Source: DASSBG01 sp964583865 (GTDB lineage: Bacteria > Pseudomonadota > Gammaproteobacteria > Xanthomonadales > Rhodanobacteraceae). From it: a stretch of DNA of 5,507 nucleotides. Below the pieces are notes generated by a model. That model was not told the DNA's origin and ran no database searches. It saw nothing but the letters and a program-made list of their open reading frames with translations. Positions within the stretch are counted from its first letter, which is position 1, and every line of letters begins with the position of its first letter. The stretch is from assembly GCA_964583865.1 (NCBI GenBank), contig CAZOXZ010000162.1:1-5507 (forward strand), read 5' to 3'. The position numbers and the translations under genes are program-made. Below are positions 1 through 5,449 of the stretch, piece by piece.

Positions 1-908
1 TCTCGCCCAGGGAACCCCTGCCCGAAGTGGACGAGAGCTACGTCATCGTCCAGGGCGAGTGGTACACACGCCAGGTCTCCGGCACCCTGATGGCTGGCGA
101 CTACGACAAGATGCTGGATGTCGAACCTGACGAGGTGGTCTTCAACGGCGTTGCCAACCAGTACAACGACCACCCATTGACGGCCGAACCGGGCGACCGC
201 GTGCGCTTCTACTTCGTCAACGCCGGCCCCAGCCTGTGGAGCGCCTTCCATGTCATCGGCGGCATCTTCGACAAGGTTTATCCCGGCGGCAATGCGATGG
301 ATGCCATCGACGGTGTGTCCACTTACACGGTCGGCCCCGGCGAAGGCGCCATCATGGATCTTGTCGTCGAGGAATCCGGCAAATATCCCTTCGTCGACCA
401 TTCCATGGCCCACGCCAGCAAGGGCGCCCATGGCATCCTGCTGGTACGCGATCCCAACGCCGATCCGGCCGATGCACCCAAGCCGAACATCACTCGTGCG
501 GCCGCGCCGGCAAGCCCGACCGTTGCCATGGATCATGGTGGCCATGCCATGCCGGCCAGCCAGCCAGCCGGACCGTACGAATTCGATCCCGCCAGGGGCG
601 AGGAGTTGTACATGAGCACCTGCGCTGCCTGCCACCAGGCCAATGGTGAGGGCCTGCCCGGCGCATTCCCGCCGTTGAAAGGCAACTCCTCGGTGCTGAA
701 CCCGGATCCCAAGGACCAGATTCGCGCCATCCTGCACGGCCTGCACGGCAAAGAAGTTGATGGCGTCACCTATGCCACCGCCATGCCGCCATTCGGCAGC
801 GCCCTCAGTGACCGTGATGTGGCCGACATCGTCAACCACGAGCGCCAATCCTGGGGGAACAAGGGCAAGCCGGTCACCCCGGAAGACGTGGCGGCCGAGC
901 GTGAGTGA
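1..908 (+). CDS. nirK: Copper-containing nitrite reductase (NirK type) fused to C-terminal cytochrome c, 5'-truncated by window edge
   Basis: The frame is open from the first complete codon at base 3, so the gene begins upstream and the GTG at 27 is probably internal. NirK reduces nitrite to nitric oxide in the periplasm during denitrification. The visible part has the second cupredoxin domain (about bases 27-480). Its FHVIGG motif carries a His (codon 249-251) and Ile (255-257) matching the catalytic His255 and Ile257 of classical NirK. The His in VDHSMAH (399-401) matches the third type 2 copper ligand. An Ala/Pro/His/Met-rich linker follows (about 485-580). Then comes a class I cytochrome c domain with CAACH heme attachment (621-635) and a probable axial Met in AMPPFG (783-785). 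The heme domain could receive electrons and pass them to the type 1 copper, as in Ralstonia-type fused NirK. The type 1 copper ligands and signal peptide lie outside the window. Alternative: another two-domain multicopper oxidase fused to cytochrome c. The stop is TGA. Confidence 0.85.
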   Translation, partial: SPREPLPEVDESYVIVQGEWYTRQVSGTLMAGDYDKMLDVEPDEVVFNGVANQYNDHPLTAEPGDRVRFYFVNAGPSLWSAFHVIGGIFDKVYPGGNAMDAIDGVSTYTVGPGEGAIMDLVVEESGKYPFVDHSMAHASKGAHGILLVRDPNADPADAPKPNITRAAAPASPTVAMDHGGHAMPASQPAGPYEFDPARGEELYMSTCAACHQANGEGLPGAFPPLKGNSSVLNPDPKDQIRAILHGLHGKEVDGVTYATAMPPFGSALSDRDVADIVNHERQSWGNKGKPVTPEDVAAERE

Positions 909-972
909 GGTCAGCGCGGTCCAGGTCACATCGCGGCCGACCGGCGAATGGTAGGATGACGAGCTGACGCAA

Positions 973-997
973 CGTCCCGCGGCAACCCCGCGGGACG
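973..997 (+). terminator. GC-rich hairpin downstream of nirK, candidate terminator
   Basis: A perfect 10-bp stem, CGTCCCGCGG (973-982) with CCGCGGGACG (988-997), closes a 5-nt loop, CAACC. It lies 65 bp past the nirK stop and 91 bp before the glycosyltransferase start. No U-rich tract follows on either strand, so it is not a textbook intrinsic terminator. It may stop polymerase weakly, protect the nirK mRNA 3' end, or sit in the leader of the next gene. The hairpin itself is certain from sequence; its role is inferred. Confidence 0.45.
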
Positions 998-1087
998 GCT
1001 TGGATCAATGAATGGCCCGACGCACGGGCTTTTCGTCCGTCAACTCACCGCATCCACCCTGTTCGAAGCCCCTGGGAACGTCCTGCC

Positions 1088-2149
1088 GTGGTGAATTCTC
1101 CGTCGAAACCTGCCCCCACGCCCGCCAGCCTCGGCGTGGTGATCGTCAACTACAACACCTCGGCGTTGACGCTGCAGTGCCTGCAGTCGATCGCAAGGGT
1201 CGATGTGGCGATGCGTCGGTGCGTCATCGTGGTCGACAACAGCACCGACACCGCACAACAGCAGGCTTTGGACAGCGGCATCACGACGCTCGCCAACCTC
1301 GCTGTCGAGGTCTTGCGCGACGGTCGCAACAAGGGCTTCGCGGAAGCTTGCAACATCGCCATCCACCGCCTGCCTGCGGACACGGACATCAGTCACGTGC
1401 TGCTGTTGAACAACGACGCCGTATTGTGTGATGGCGGGCTGGAAGCCATGTGGCAGGCGGTCACAGATTCACCGGATGTCGGCATGGTGGCCGCACGCAT
1501 GCACCGCGCCGATGATCCTGACCGGGTCGATTCGCTGGGCATCGCCATGTACCTGTCGGCGCTGGCCTCCAACCGCATGGAAACCGATGACCGCCTGATC
1601 GGCCCAACCGGCGGCCTGGCCATTTACTCGCGCGACCTGCTGCAATCACTGCAGGATCAACACGGCATGATCTTTGACGAGGATTTCTTCTGCTACGCCG
1701 AAGACACGGACCTGGCCCTGCGCGCGCGCCTGCTGGGTTTCCGGGTGGCCTATGTCGACCACTGTGCTGCATTGCACCATGGCCAGGCCAGCTCGGGCGG
1801 CGCGTTCAACGACTTCGTGCTCTACCATGGCATCCGCAATTCCATCTGGGTCATCGTCAAGGACTTCCCGATGTCGTGGTTGCTGCTGTTGTCACCGTTG
1901 ATCCTGCTGCTGCATGGCGGCATCGTCTTGCGGCACGGCCTTGCCGGGCGCTGGACGGTGCTGTGGCGGCTTTATCGCGATGCCCTGAAGTGCATGCCCC
2001 TGATGTGGCGCCGCCGCGCGCCCATCCAGCGCAGCCGAACGCTGCCATGGCGTGATTTCGGCCAGTTGCTGACGCCGCGATTTTACGACCGGGCCTACCT
2101 GCGCAAGGCGTGGCATGAACTGTGGGTTCGTTGCCGCGATGGTGTCTGA
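1088..2149 (+). CDS. Family 2 glycosyltransferase (rhamnosyltransferase-like), membrane-associated
   Basis: A 353-residue protein of the GT2 (GT-A fold) superfamily, which transfers a sugar from a nucleotide-sugar donor to a growing glycan at the cytoplasmic membrane face. The fold starts with GVVIVNYNT (residues 16-24), followed by VIVVDNSTD (46-54), the NKGFAEACN nucleotide-site loop (81-89), the LLLNNDA metal-binding DXD-equivalent (105-111) and YAEDTDLALR (203-212) with the likely catalytic-base Glu/Asp. A hydrophobic stretch at about 263-281 followed by Arg-rich sequence suggests C-terminal membrane attachment. Such proteins usually build O-antigen, exopolysaccharide or glycolipid, but the acceptor and donor cannot be read from sequence. 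Start choice is GTG 1088 or GTG 1091; both precede the conserved core and neither has a good Shine-Dalgarno. GTG 1091 would overlap by 4 bases the stop of a possible 28-codon leader ORF (1008-1094). No other glycan genes are in the window, so its pathway is unknown. Confidence 0.88.
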   Translation: MVNSPSKPAPTPASLGVVIVNYNTSALTLQCLQSIARVDVAMRRCVIVVDNSTDTAQQQALDSGITTLANLAVEVLRDGRNKGFAEACNIAIHRLPADTDISHVLLLNNDAVLCDGGLEAMWQAVTDSPDVGMVAARMHRADDPDRVDSLGIAMYLSALASNRMETDDRLIGPTGGLAIYSRDLLQSLQDQHGMIFDEDFFCYAEDTDLALRARLLGFRVAYVDHCAALHHGQASSGGAFNDFVLYHGIRNSIWVIVKDFPMSWLLLLSPLILLLHGGIVLRHGLAGRWTVLWRLYRDALKCMPLMWRRRAPIQRSRTLPWRDFGQLLTPRFYDRAYLRKAWHELWVRCRDGV

Positions 2150-2175
2150 GCTCAGCATCGCATGCCTGCTGCTCA
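2147..2175. terminator. Hairpin across both stop codons of convergent genes, candidate bidirectional terminator
   Basis: Only 23 bp separate the convergent glycosyltransferase and dnaJ-family genes. TGAG (2147-2150) pairs with CTCA (2172-2175), and CAGCA (2153-2157) pairs with TGCTG (2167-2171), around a 9-nt loop with a CT bulge at 2151-2152. The stem contains the TGA stops of both genes. No U tract follows, so termination strength is uncertain. Confidence 0.4.
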
Positions 2176-3081
2176 GGCGTCGCGCGGTGCAAAGTCGGGG
2201 AATGCACTCTTGAAGCTGTCGTAGGCTGCTCGCTGCTCGTCCGTGGTTGGCTCGGGCACGGCGATTTCCAGGGTGACCAGCTGGTTGCCCGGCGGCTTGC
2301 CCGGCAGGCCACGTCCCTTCAGGCGCAGCTTGCGGCCACTTTGCGAGCCGGCGGGGATTTGCATCTGCACCACGCCACCCAACGTCGGAATATCGATCTT
2401 CGCACCTTGGGCGGCCTCCCACGGCGCGATGCGCACGGTGCTTTCGATGTTGCGGCCGACGAGGTGATAGGGCGGCTGGTCGCGCACCTGGACCTCCAGC
2501 AGCAAATCGCCATTGGGACCACCACCCATGCCCGGGTGGCCTTGCCCGCCCAAGCGGATGACCTTGCCGGATTCGATACCCGGCGGGATATTGACTTCAA
2601 GAGTACGCTCGCGGCCAGCCTCGTCACGCAAGGACACGCGCGTCTTGCCGCCATGGAACGCCGTGGCCAGATCAATGCCGATCTCGGCCCGCAAGTCCTG
2701 GCCACGACGGCTGCGCGGGCGTGCCCGTTGCTGTCGTGCTGCACGTCCGAACAGGGTTTCGAAAAAGTCGCTGAACTCGCCATCGCCACCACGCAGATCG
2801 CCAAAATCGAACTGCGCGCCATCGCCCCAGCCGGGCGGCGGACGAAACTGGTCACCACCGCGGTAGCCACCGGCCTGAATCTGGTCGTAGGCGGCGCGCT
2901 TTTCCTTGTCCTTGAGGACTTCGTACGCCTCGCCAATGGCCTTGAACTTTTCTTCGGCGTCGGCCTCCTTGTTGCGGTCCGGGTGATACTTGCGGGCCAG
3001 CTTGCGGTAGGCCCGCTTGATGTCCGCCTCAGCGGCGTCCTTGGCGACACCCAGGGTCTCGTAGTAATCCTTGAATTCCAT
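2173..3081 (-). CDS. cbpA: CbpA-type DnaJ co-chaperone (class II/B Hsp40)
   Basis: A 302-residue J-domain protein of the CbpA/DnaJ-B type, close to the roughly 306 residues of E. coli CbpA. It stimulates the DnaK ATPase and presents unfolded clients in the cytoplasm. The N-terminal J domain (about 1-70) has the essential HPD at 33-35 (KYHPDRN). A Gly/Phe-rich linker (about 71-112) ends in EFSDFFETLFG. An Arg-rich bridge (about 113-128) and two beta-rich substrate-binding domains (about 129-280) follow, with GGVVQMQIPAG and KLRLKGRGLPG motifs. There are no cysteines, so the zinc-finger repeats of true DnaJ are absent. The ATG start is supported by GGGAG at 3088-3092, 6 bases upstream. It lies downstream of hsp20 on the same strand across an intrinsic terminator, so it may be expressed by read-through or from a promoter in the short gap; no clear promoter was seen. 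No CbpM partner gene is adjacent. The symbol reflects domain type, not proven orthology. Confidence 0.93.
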   Translation of the reverse strand: MEFKDYYETLGVAKDAAEADIKRAYRKLARKYHPDRNKEADAEEKFKAIGEAYEVLKDKEKRAAYDQIQAGGYRGGDQFRPPPGWGDGAQFDFGDLRGGDGEFSDFFETLFGRAARQQRARPRSRRGQDLRAEIGIDLATAFHGGKTRVSLRDEAGRERTLEVNIPPGIESGKVIRLGGQGHPGMGGGPNGDLLLEVQVRDQPPYHLVGRNIESTVRIAPWEAAQGAKIDIPTLGGVVQMQIPAGSQSGRKLRLKGRGLPGKPPGNQLVTLEIAVPEPTTDEQRAAYDSFKSAFPDFAPRDA

Positions 3082-3126
3082 TAGCGGCTCCCGTTACACG
3101 CGCTCATTCTGACTTCACAAACAGCA

Positions 3127-3157
3127 AAACCCGCAGCGACAGGGCCACTGCGGGTTT
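3127..3157 (-). terminator. Rho-independent terminator of hsp20
   Basis: On the minus strand AAACCCGCAG (3157-3148) pairs perfectly with CTGCGGGTTT (3136-3127), giving a 10-bp stem with an 11-nt loop. The transcript continues TTTT then GCTGTTT. It begins 20 bp past the hsp20 TAA and ends 45 bp before the dnaJ-family ATG. This is the best intrinsic terminator in the window and should limit transcription from hsp20 into the co-chaperone gene. Confidence 0.82.
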
Positions 3158-3177
3158 CATGCCGCGGGCAGCCGCTG

Positions 3178-3630
3178 TTACGCGTCCGCATCAATGGTAA
3201 TGCGGCGCGGCGTGCTCTCGGGCTTTTTGGGGATGACGATTTCCAGCACACCATGCTTGCCCTTGGCCTTGACGCCGTCCTGATCGGCGCTGTCCGGCAG
3301 GGCGAAACGACGGTAGAACACGCCGTGGGCGCGTTCGCGGCGGGTGTATTTGTCATCAGCGGCATCCTCGCCCGCGCCACGTTCGCCGCGGATGGTGAGA
3401 ATGCCCTTGTCCATGTTGACCTCGATATCCTTGGGATCAACGCCCGGAATATCCGCCAGGATGACAAAGCCCTTCTCTTCTTCGCGGATGTCGACACGCG
3501 GCGCCCACTGGCTGGTCACCACGGTGGACTGGTCGGAGTCCTCGTCACCGTAATAACGGTTGACGAAGTCCTGAAAGTCCTTGTGCAGGGCCGACGCTGT
3601 CGACCACGGGTTGCGTTGCATATTACTCAT
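3178..3630 (-). CDS. Small heat-shock protein, Hsp20/alpha-crystallin family
   Basis: A 150-residue ATP-independent holdase that forms oligomers and keeps unfolding cytosolic proteins soluble for DnaK/DnaJ or ClpB. The N-terminal arm (about 1-41) begins MSNMQRNPWS. The alpha-crystallin domain (about 42-137) starts with WAPRVDIREE, contains ILADIPGVDPKDIEV, and ends with the signature A-x-x-x-H-G-V-L (122-129). A C-terminal I-x-I anchor, ITI (144-146), is present for oligomer assembly. The start at 3630 is preferred because GAGGAA lies 7 bases upstream; the longer frame to 3675 would add 15 residues and overlap the apparent 5' leader. A sigma-32-like promoter (3676-3704) and a terminator (3127-3157) make it a self-contained heat-shock unit. 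It resembles proteobacterial class A sHsps, but I cannot assign a specific IbpA/HspA name. Confidence 0.95.
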   Translation of the reverse strand: MSNMQRNPWSTASALHKDFQDFVNRYYGDEDSDQSTVVTSQWAPRVDIREEEKGFVILADIPGVDPKDIEVNMDKGILTIRGERGAGEDAADDKYTRRERAHGVFYRRFALPDSADQDGVKAKGKHGVLEIVIPKKPESTPRRITIDADA

Positions 3631-3637
3631 TGTCCGG

Positions 3638-3643
3638 TTCCTC
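3638..3643 (-). promoter_or_regulatory. Ribosome binding site deciding the hsp20 start
   Basis: GAGGAA reads on the minus strand here, 7 bases before ATG 3630. It would lie inside the coding region if the upstream ATG at 3675 were used, so it favours the 150-residue form. Confidence 0.75.
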
Positions 3644-3675
3644 GTTGTGGGGACGGTCTTGCGACCACTGCCCAA

Positions 3676-3704
3676 TAAATGGGTCCGACAGGAGCAAAAT
3701 CAAG
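3676..3704 (-). promoter_or_regulatory. Sigma-32 (RpoH)-type heat-shock promoter of hsp20
   Basis: On the minus strand a -35 element CTTGAT (3704-3699) and a -10 element ACCCATTTA (3684-3676) are separated by 14 bases. The known RpoH consensus is CTTGAA, 13-17 bases, then CCCCATNTA. Only single mismatches occur in each box. The predicted start near 3668 gives a leader of about 38 nt before ATG 3630. Its position upstream of a small heat-shock gene supports the call. Confidence 0.75.
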
Positions 3705-3749
3705 CATCCAGACCAGCCCGCTGGCCACCCCACGTCTCCCTGTGCCCTG

Positions 3750-3779
3750 GTCGCGCGCAGGCGCGCTCCTGCAGGTTCT
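3750..3779 (-). repeat. REP element copy A (GCAGGAGC family)
   Basis: A 30-bp sequence identical to 3932-3961. On the minus strand it reads a CTGCAGGA head followed by a GC-only hairpin (5-bp stem, CCTG loop) ending GCGAC. The head resembles the GTAG-type REP sequences of Stenotrophomonas and relatives, which RAYT (REP-associated Y1) transposases are thought to spread. With copy C it forms a BIME-like inverted pair flanking a CGGGT/ACCCG hairpin at 3781-3796. It lies in the 391-bp gene-free stretch between hsp20 and gyrA (3631-4021), which holds the hsp20 promoter, three REPs, a heptamer repeat and a weak gyrA terminator. Confidence 0.8.
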
Positions 3780-3799
3780 TCGGGTGGTTTGACCCGCAT

Positions 3800-3824
3800 C
3801 TGCAGGAGCCGGCCTGCCGGCGAC
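3800..3824 (+). repeat. REP element copy C, inverted, with covarying stem
   Basis: It has the same CTGCAGGA head and GCGAC tail as copies A and B but lies on the plus strand. The stem is GCCGG/CCGGC instead of GCGCG/CGCGC, with the same CCTG loop. Four base changes form two compensated pairs, so the hairpin is kept while the sequence changes. Its head TGCAGGA faces that of copy A, forming a large palindrome across 3767-3807. Confidence 0.78.
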
Positions 3825-3882
3825 CGAGCATGAATTGCCGGTGCCGCAGCCCTTGCCGTGAACCCGAACCAACCGACGGGCA

Positions 3883-3906
3883 CCGGGTTCCGGGTACCGG
3901 GTACCG
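3883..3906. repeat. 7-bp tandem repeat (CCGGGTW, 3.4 copies)
   Basis: CCGGGTT (3883-3889), CCGGGTA (3890-3896) and CCGGGTA (3897-3903), followed by CCG, form a clean heptamer array between REP copies C and B. Short intergenic heptamer arrays of related sequence occur in Xanthomonadaceae. No function is evident. Confidence 0.8.
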
Positions 3907-3931
3907 AAAATTCCTGGTTCCCGGCCCTCCA

Positions 3932-3961
3932 GTCGCGCGCAGGCGCGCTCCTGCAGGTTCT
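3932..3961 (-). repeat. REP element copy B (GCAGGAGC family)
   Basis: An exact 30-bp direct repeat of 3750-3779, in the same orientation. It is a single unpaired REP, 60 bp past the gyrA stop in the gyrA transcription direction. It may stabilise the gyrA mRNA 3' end or act as a gyrase or IHF site as described for enterobacterial REPs/BIMEs; that role is inference. Confidence 0.8.
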
Positions 3962-3984
3962 GCGGCGAGTTACCACGTTGCTGC

Positions 3985-3999
3985 AAAAGACCCTGTCTT
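3985..3999 (-). terminator. Weak intrinsic terminator candidate after gyrA
   Basis: On the minus strand AAGAC (3999-3995), loop AGG, GTCTT (3991-3987) runs into TCTTTTG, 22 bp past the gyrA TGA. The stem is only 5 bp, so it is weak. It overlaps a TTGAC-C-GTCAA dyad (4008-3998). The REP hairpin at 3932-3961 further downstream could assist. Confidence 0.4.
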
Positions 4000-4021
4000 G
4001 ACGGTCAATGGACGCCGCGGA

Positions 4022-5446
4022 TCAGTCATCACCGGCTGCCGCCGTACCATCCTCCGCCCCGGAATCGGCTTGCGCGGCACCCGTATCGTCCGACGTGTCC
4101 GTCCCGGTCTGCGCATCGTCCTCGTTGCCTTCCTCATCGGCGTCCAGACGCACAACGGTGATGAGCGTTTCATCATCCGGCACCCGCATCAGGGTGACGC
4201 CCTGCGTATTGCGGCCAAGCTGCGAGATCTCCGCAACGCGCGTGCGCACCAGCGTGCCCTGGTCGGAAATCAGCATCACCTCGTCTTCCTCGGTCACGCG
4301 CAGCGCGGCCGCGAGGCTGCCATTACGCTCGGAACACTTGATGCCGACCACGCCCTGGATGCCGCGTCCCTTGATGGGGAACTCAGCCAGTGGCGTGCGT
4401 TTGCCATAGCCACGCTCGGTCGCGAAGAGAATATCGATGTCCTGCTCCGCCTCCTCGGGCGCGATGATCACAGCCACGACTTCAGCGCTGTCCGCCAGCT
4501 TGATGCCGCGCACGCCGCCGGCGGTGCGCCCCATGGAACGCACGGCACTCTCGCGGAAACGCACCACTTTTCCGTTGGACGCAAACAGCATGACATCGCT
4601 GTCGCCATCGGTGAGCCGGACATTGACCAGGGCATCGTCGTCGGCCAGCCCGATGGCGATCTTGCCGCGTTGCAGCTGGTAGGCAAACTCCGTCAGCGGC
4701 GTCTTCTTCACCTTGCCATGGCGCGTGGCGAAGAACACGAACTGATCGTCGTCGTACTCGCGTACCGGCAGGACCGCCTGCACGACTTCGTCCTCGTCCA
4801 GTGGCAACAGGTTCACGATGGGCTTGCCACGCGCATGCGGCCCGGCCTCGGGGATCTGGTAAACCTTCAACCAGTACACGCGCCCGGTACCGGTAAAGAC
4901 GAGCAAGGTGTCATGCGTGTTGACCACCCACATCTGCTCGACGACGTCCTCGTCCTTCAATGCCGACGCCGAGCGCCCCTTGCCGCCACGCCGCTGCGCC
5001 CGGTAAATGCTCACCGGCTGGCGCTTGACATAGCCGGTGTGCGACAGCGTGACCACCATGTCCTCGGGCGCGATGAGATCCAGCGCATCCAGATCGTCCA
5101 GCGAATGGCGGATCTCGGTGCGGCGGTCGTCGCCGTACTCCTCGTTGATGGCCGCCAACTCCTCACGGATCACGTCAAGCAGCTGATCGGCGTCCATGAG
5201 GATGGCGATCAGGCCACGGATGGCTTCCAGGATGTCGCGGTATTCGTCGCTGAGCTTTTCCTGCTCCAGGCCGGTGAGACGGTGCAGGCGCATGGCAAGG
5301 ATTTCCTGCGCTTGCGCCTCCGACAACTGGTAACCGTCGTCCTTCAGACCGTCGCGCGGATCCATGTCTTCCGGACGCGTGTCGGCGCTGTCGGCTGCCT
5401 CAAGCAGGGCACGCACCATGCCCGGCTCCCAGCGCCTGGCCAACAT
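4022..5446 (-). CDS. gyrA: DNA gyrase subunit A, C-terminal part downstream of an in-frame TAG
   Basis: GyrA cuts and rejoins DNA and wraps it so that gyrase (GyrA2GyrB2) introduces negative supercoils using ATP bound by GyrB. The open frame from ATG 5446 gives 474 residues. It covers the end of the breakage-reunion domain, including the coiled-coil/C-gate region with ILAMRLHRLTGLEQEKL (about 49-65), and the whole beta-pinwheel wrapping domain (about 125-430). The GyrA-box QRRGGKG at 151-157 (bases 4976-4996) separates it from ParC. A strongly acidic tail (about 435-474, rich in Asp, Glu, Ala, Gly, Thr) is typical of GyrA. ATG 5446 is unlikely to be the natural start, because GyrA homology continues in frame upstream through a TAG at 5450-5452. 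The catalytic Tyr and quinolone-resistance region are outside the window. If the TAG is an error this is simply the 3' part of normal gyrA. If it is real, this piece could be a separate product by reinitiation. Confidence 0.9.
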   Translation of the reverse strand: MLARRWEPGMVRALLEAADSADTRPEDMDPRDGLKDDGYQLSEAQAQEILAMRLHRLTGLEQEKLSDEYRDILEAIRGLIAILMDADQLLDVIREELAAINEEYGDDRRTEIRHSLDDLDALDLIAPEDMVVTLSHTGYVKRQPVSIYRAQRRGGKGRSASALKDEDVVEQMWVVNTHDTLLVFTGTGRVYWLKVYQIPEAGPHARGKPIVNLLPLDEDEVVQAVLPVREYDDDQFVFFATRHGKVKKTPLTEFAYQLQRGKIAIGLADDDALVNVRLTDGDSDVMLFASNGKVVRFRESAVRSMGRTAGGVRGIKLADSAEVVAVIIAPEEAEQDIDILFATERGYGKRTPLAEFPIKGRGIQGVVGIKCSERNGSLAAALRVTEEDEVMLISDQGTLVRTRVAEISQLGRNTQGVTLMRVPDDETLITVVRLDADEEGNEDDAQTGTDTSDDTGAAQADSGAEDGTAAAGDD

Positions 5447-5449
5447 GCG

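Noticed and set aside
236..649. Plus-strand frames of 121-137 residues inside nirK
   Set aside because: They are Arg/His/Pro-rich out-of-frame translations of the NirK coding region.
945..960. TAGGAT at 953-958 as a -10 box for the glycosyltransferase
   Set aside because: No acceptable -35 hexamer is found 16-18 bases upstream, and a single hexamer is weak evidence.
2122..3084. 320-residue plus-strand frame opposite the J-domain gene
   Set aside because: It lies antisense to a gene with clear HPD, Gly/Phe and C-terminal domain motifs, and has no family signature of its own. It is a high-GC shadow frame.
3631..3675. Longer hsp20 start at 3675
   Set aside because: It would lie only a few bases from the predicted transcription start and ignores the well-placed GAGGAA before ATG 3630.
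3253..3678. 141-residue plus-strand frame opposite hsp20
   Set aside because: It is antisense to an unambiguous alpha-crystallin gene and its promoter, with no recognisable domain.
3750..3961. CRISPR-like spaced repeats
   Set aside because: There are only two identical direct copies about 150 bp apart, with an inverted third. The repeats are REP hairpins, and there is no regular spacing and no cas gene.
3623..3986. Two overlapping minus-strand frames of 117 and 119 residues through the REP island
   Set aside because: They translate REP repeats (repeated RSAPARD-like peptides) and heptamers and overlap the hsp20 promoter. They are typical spurious calls over REP elements.
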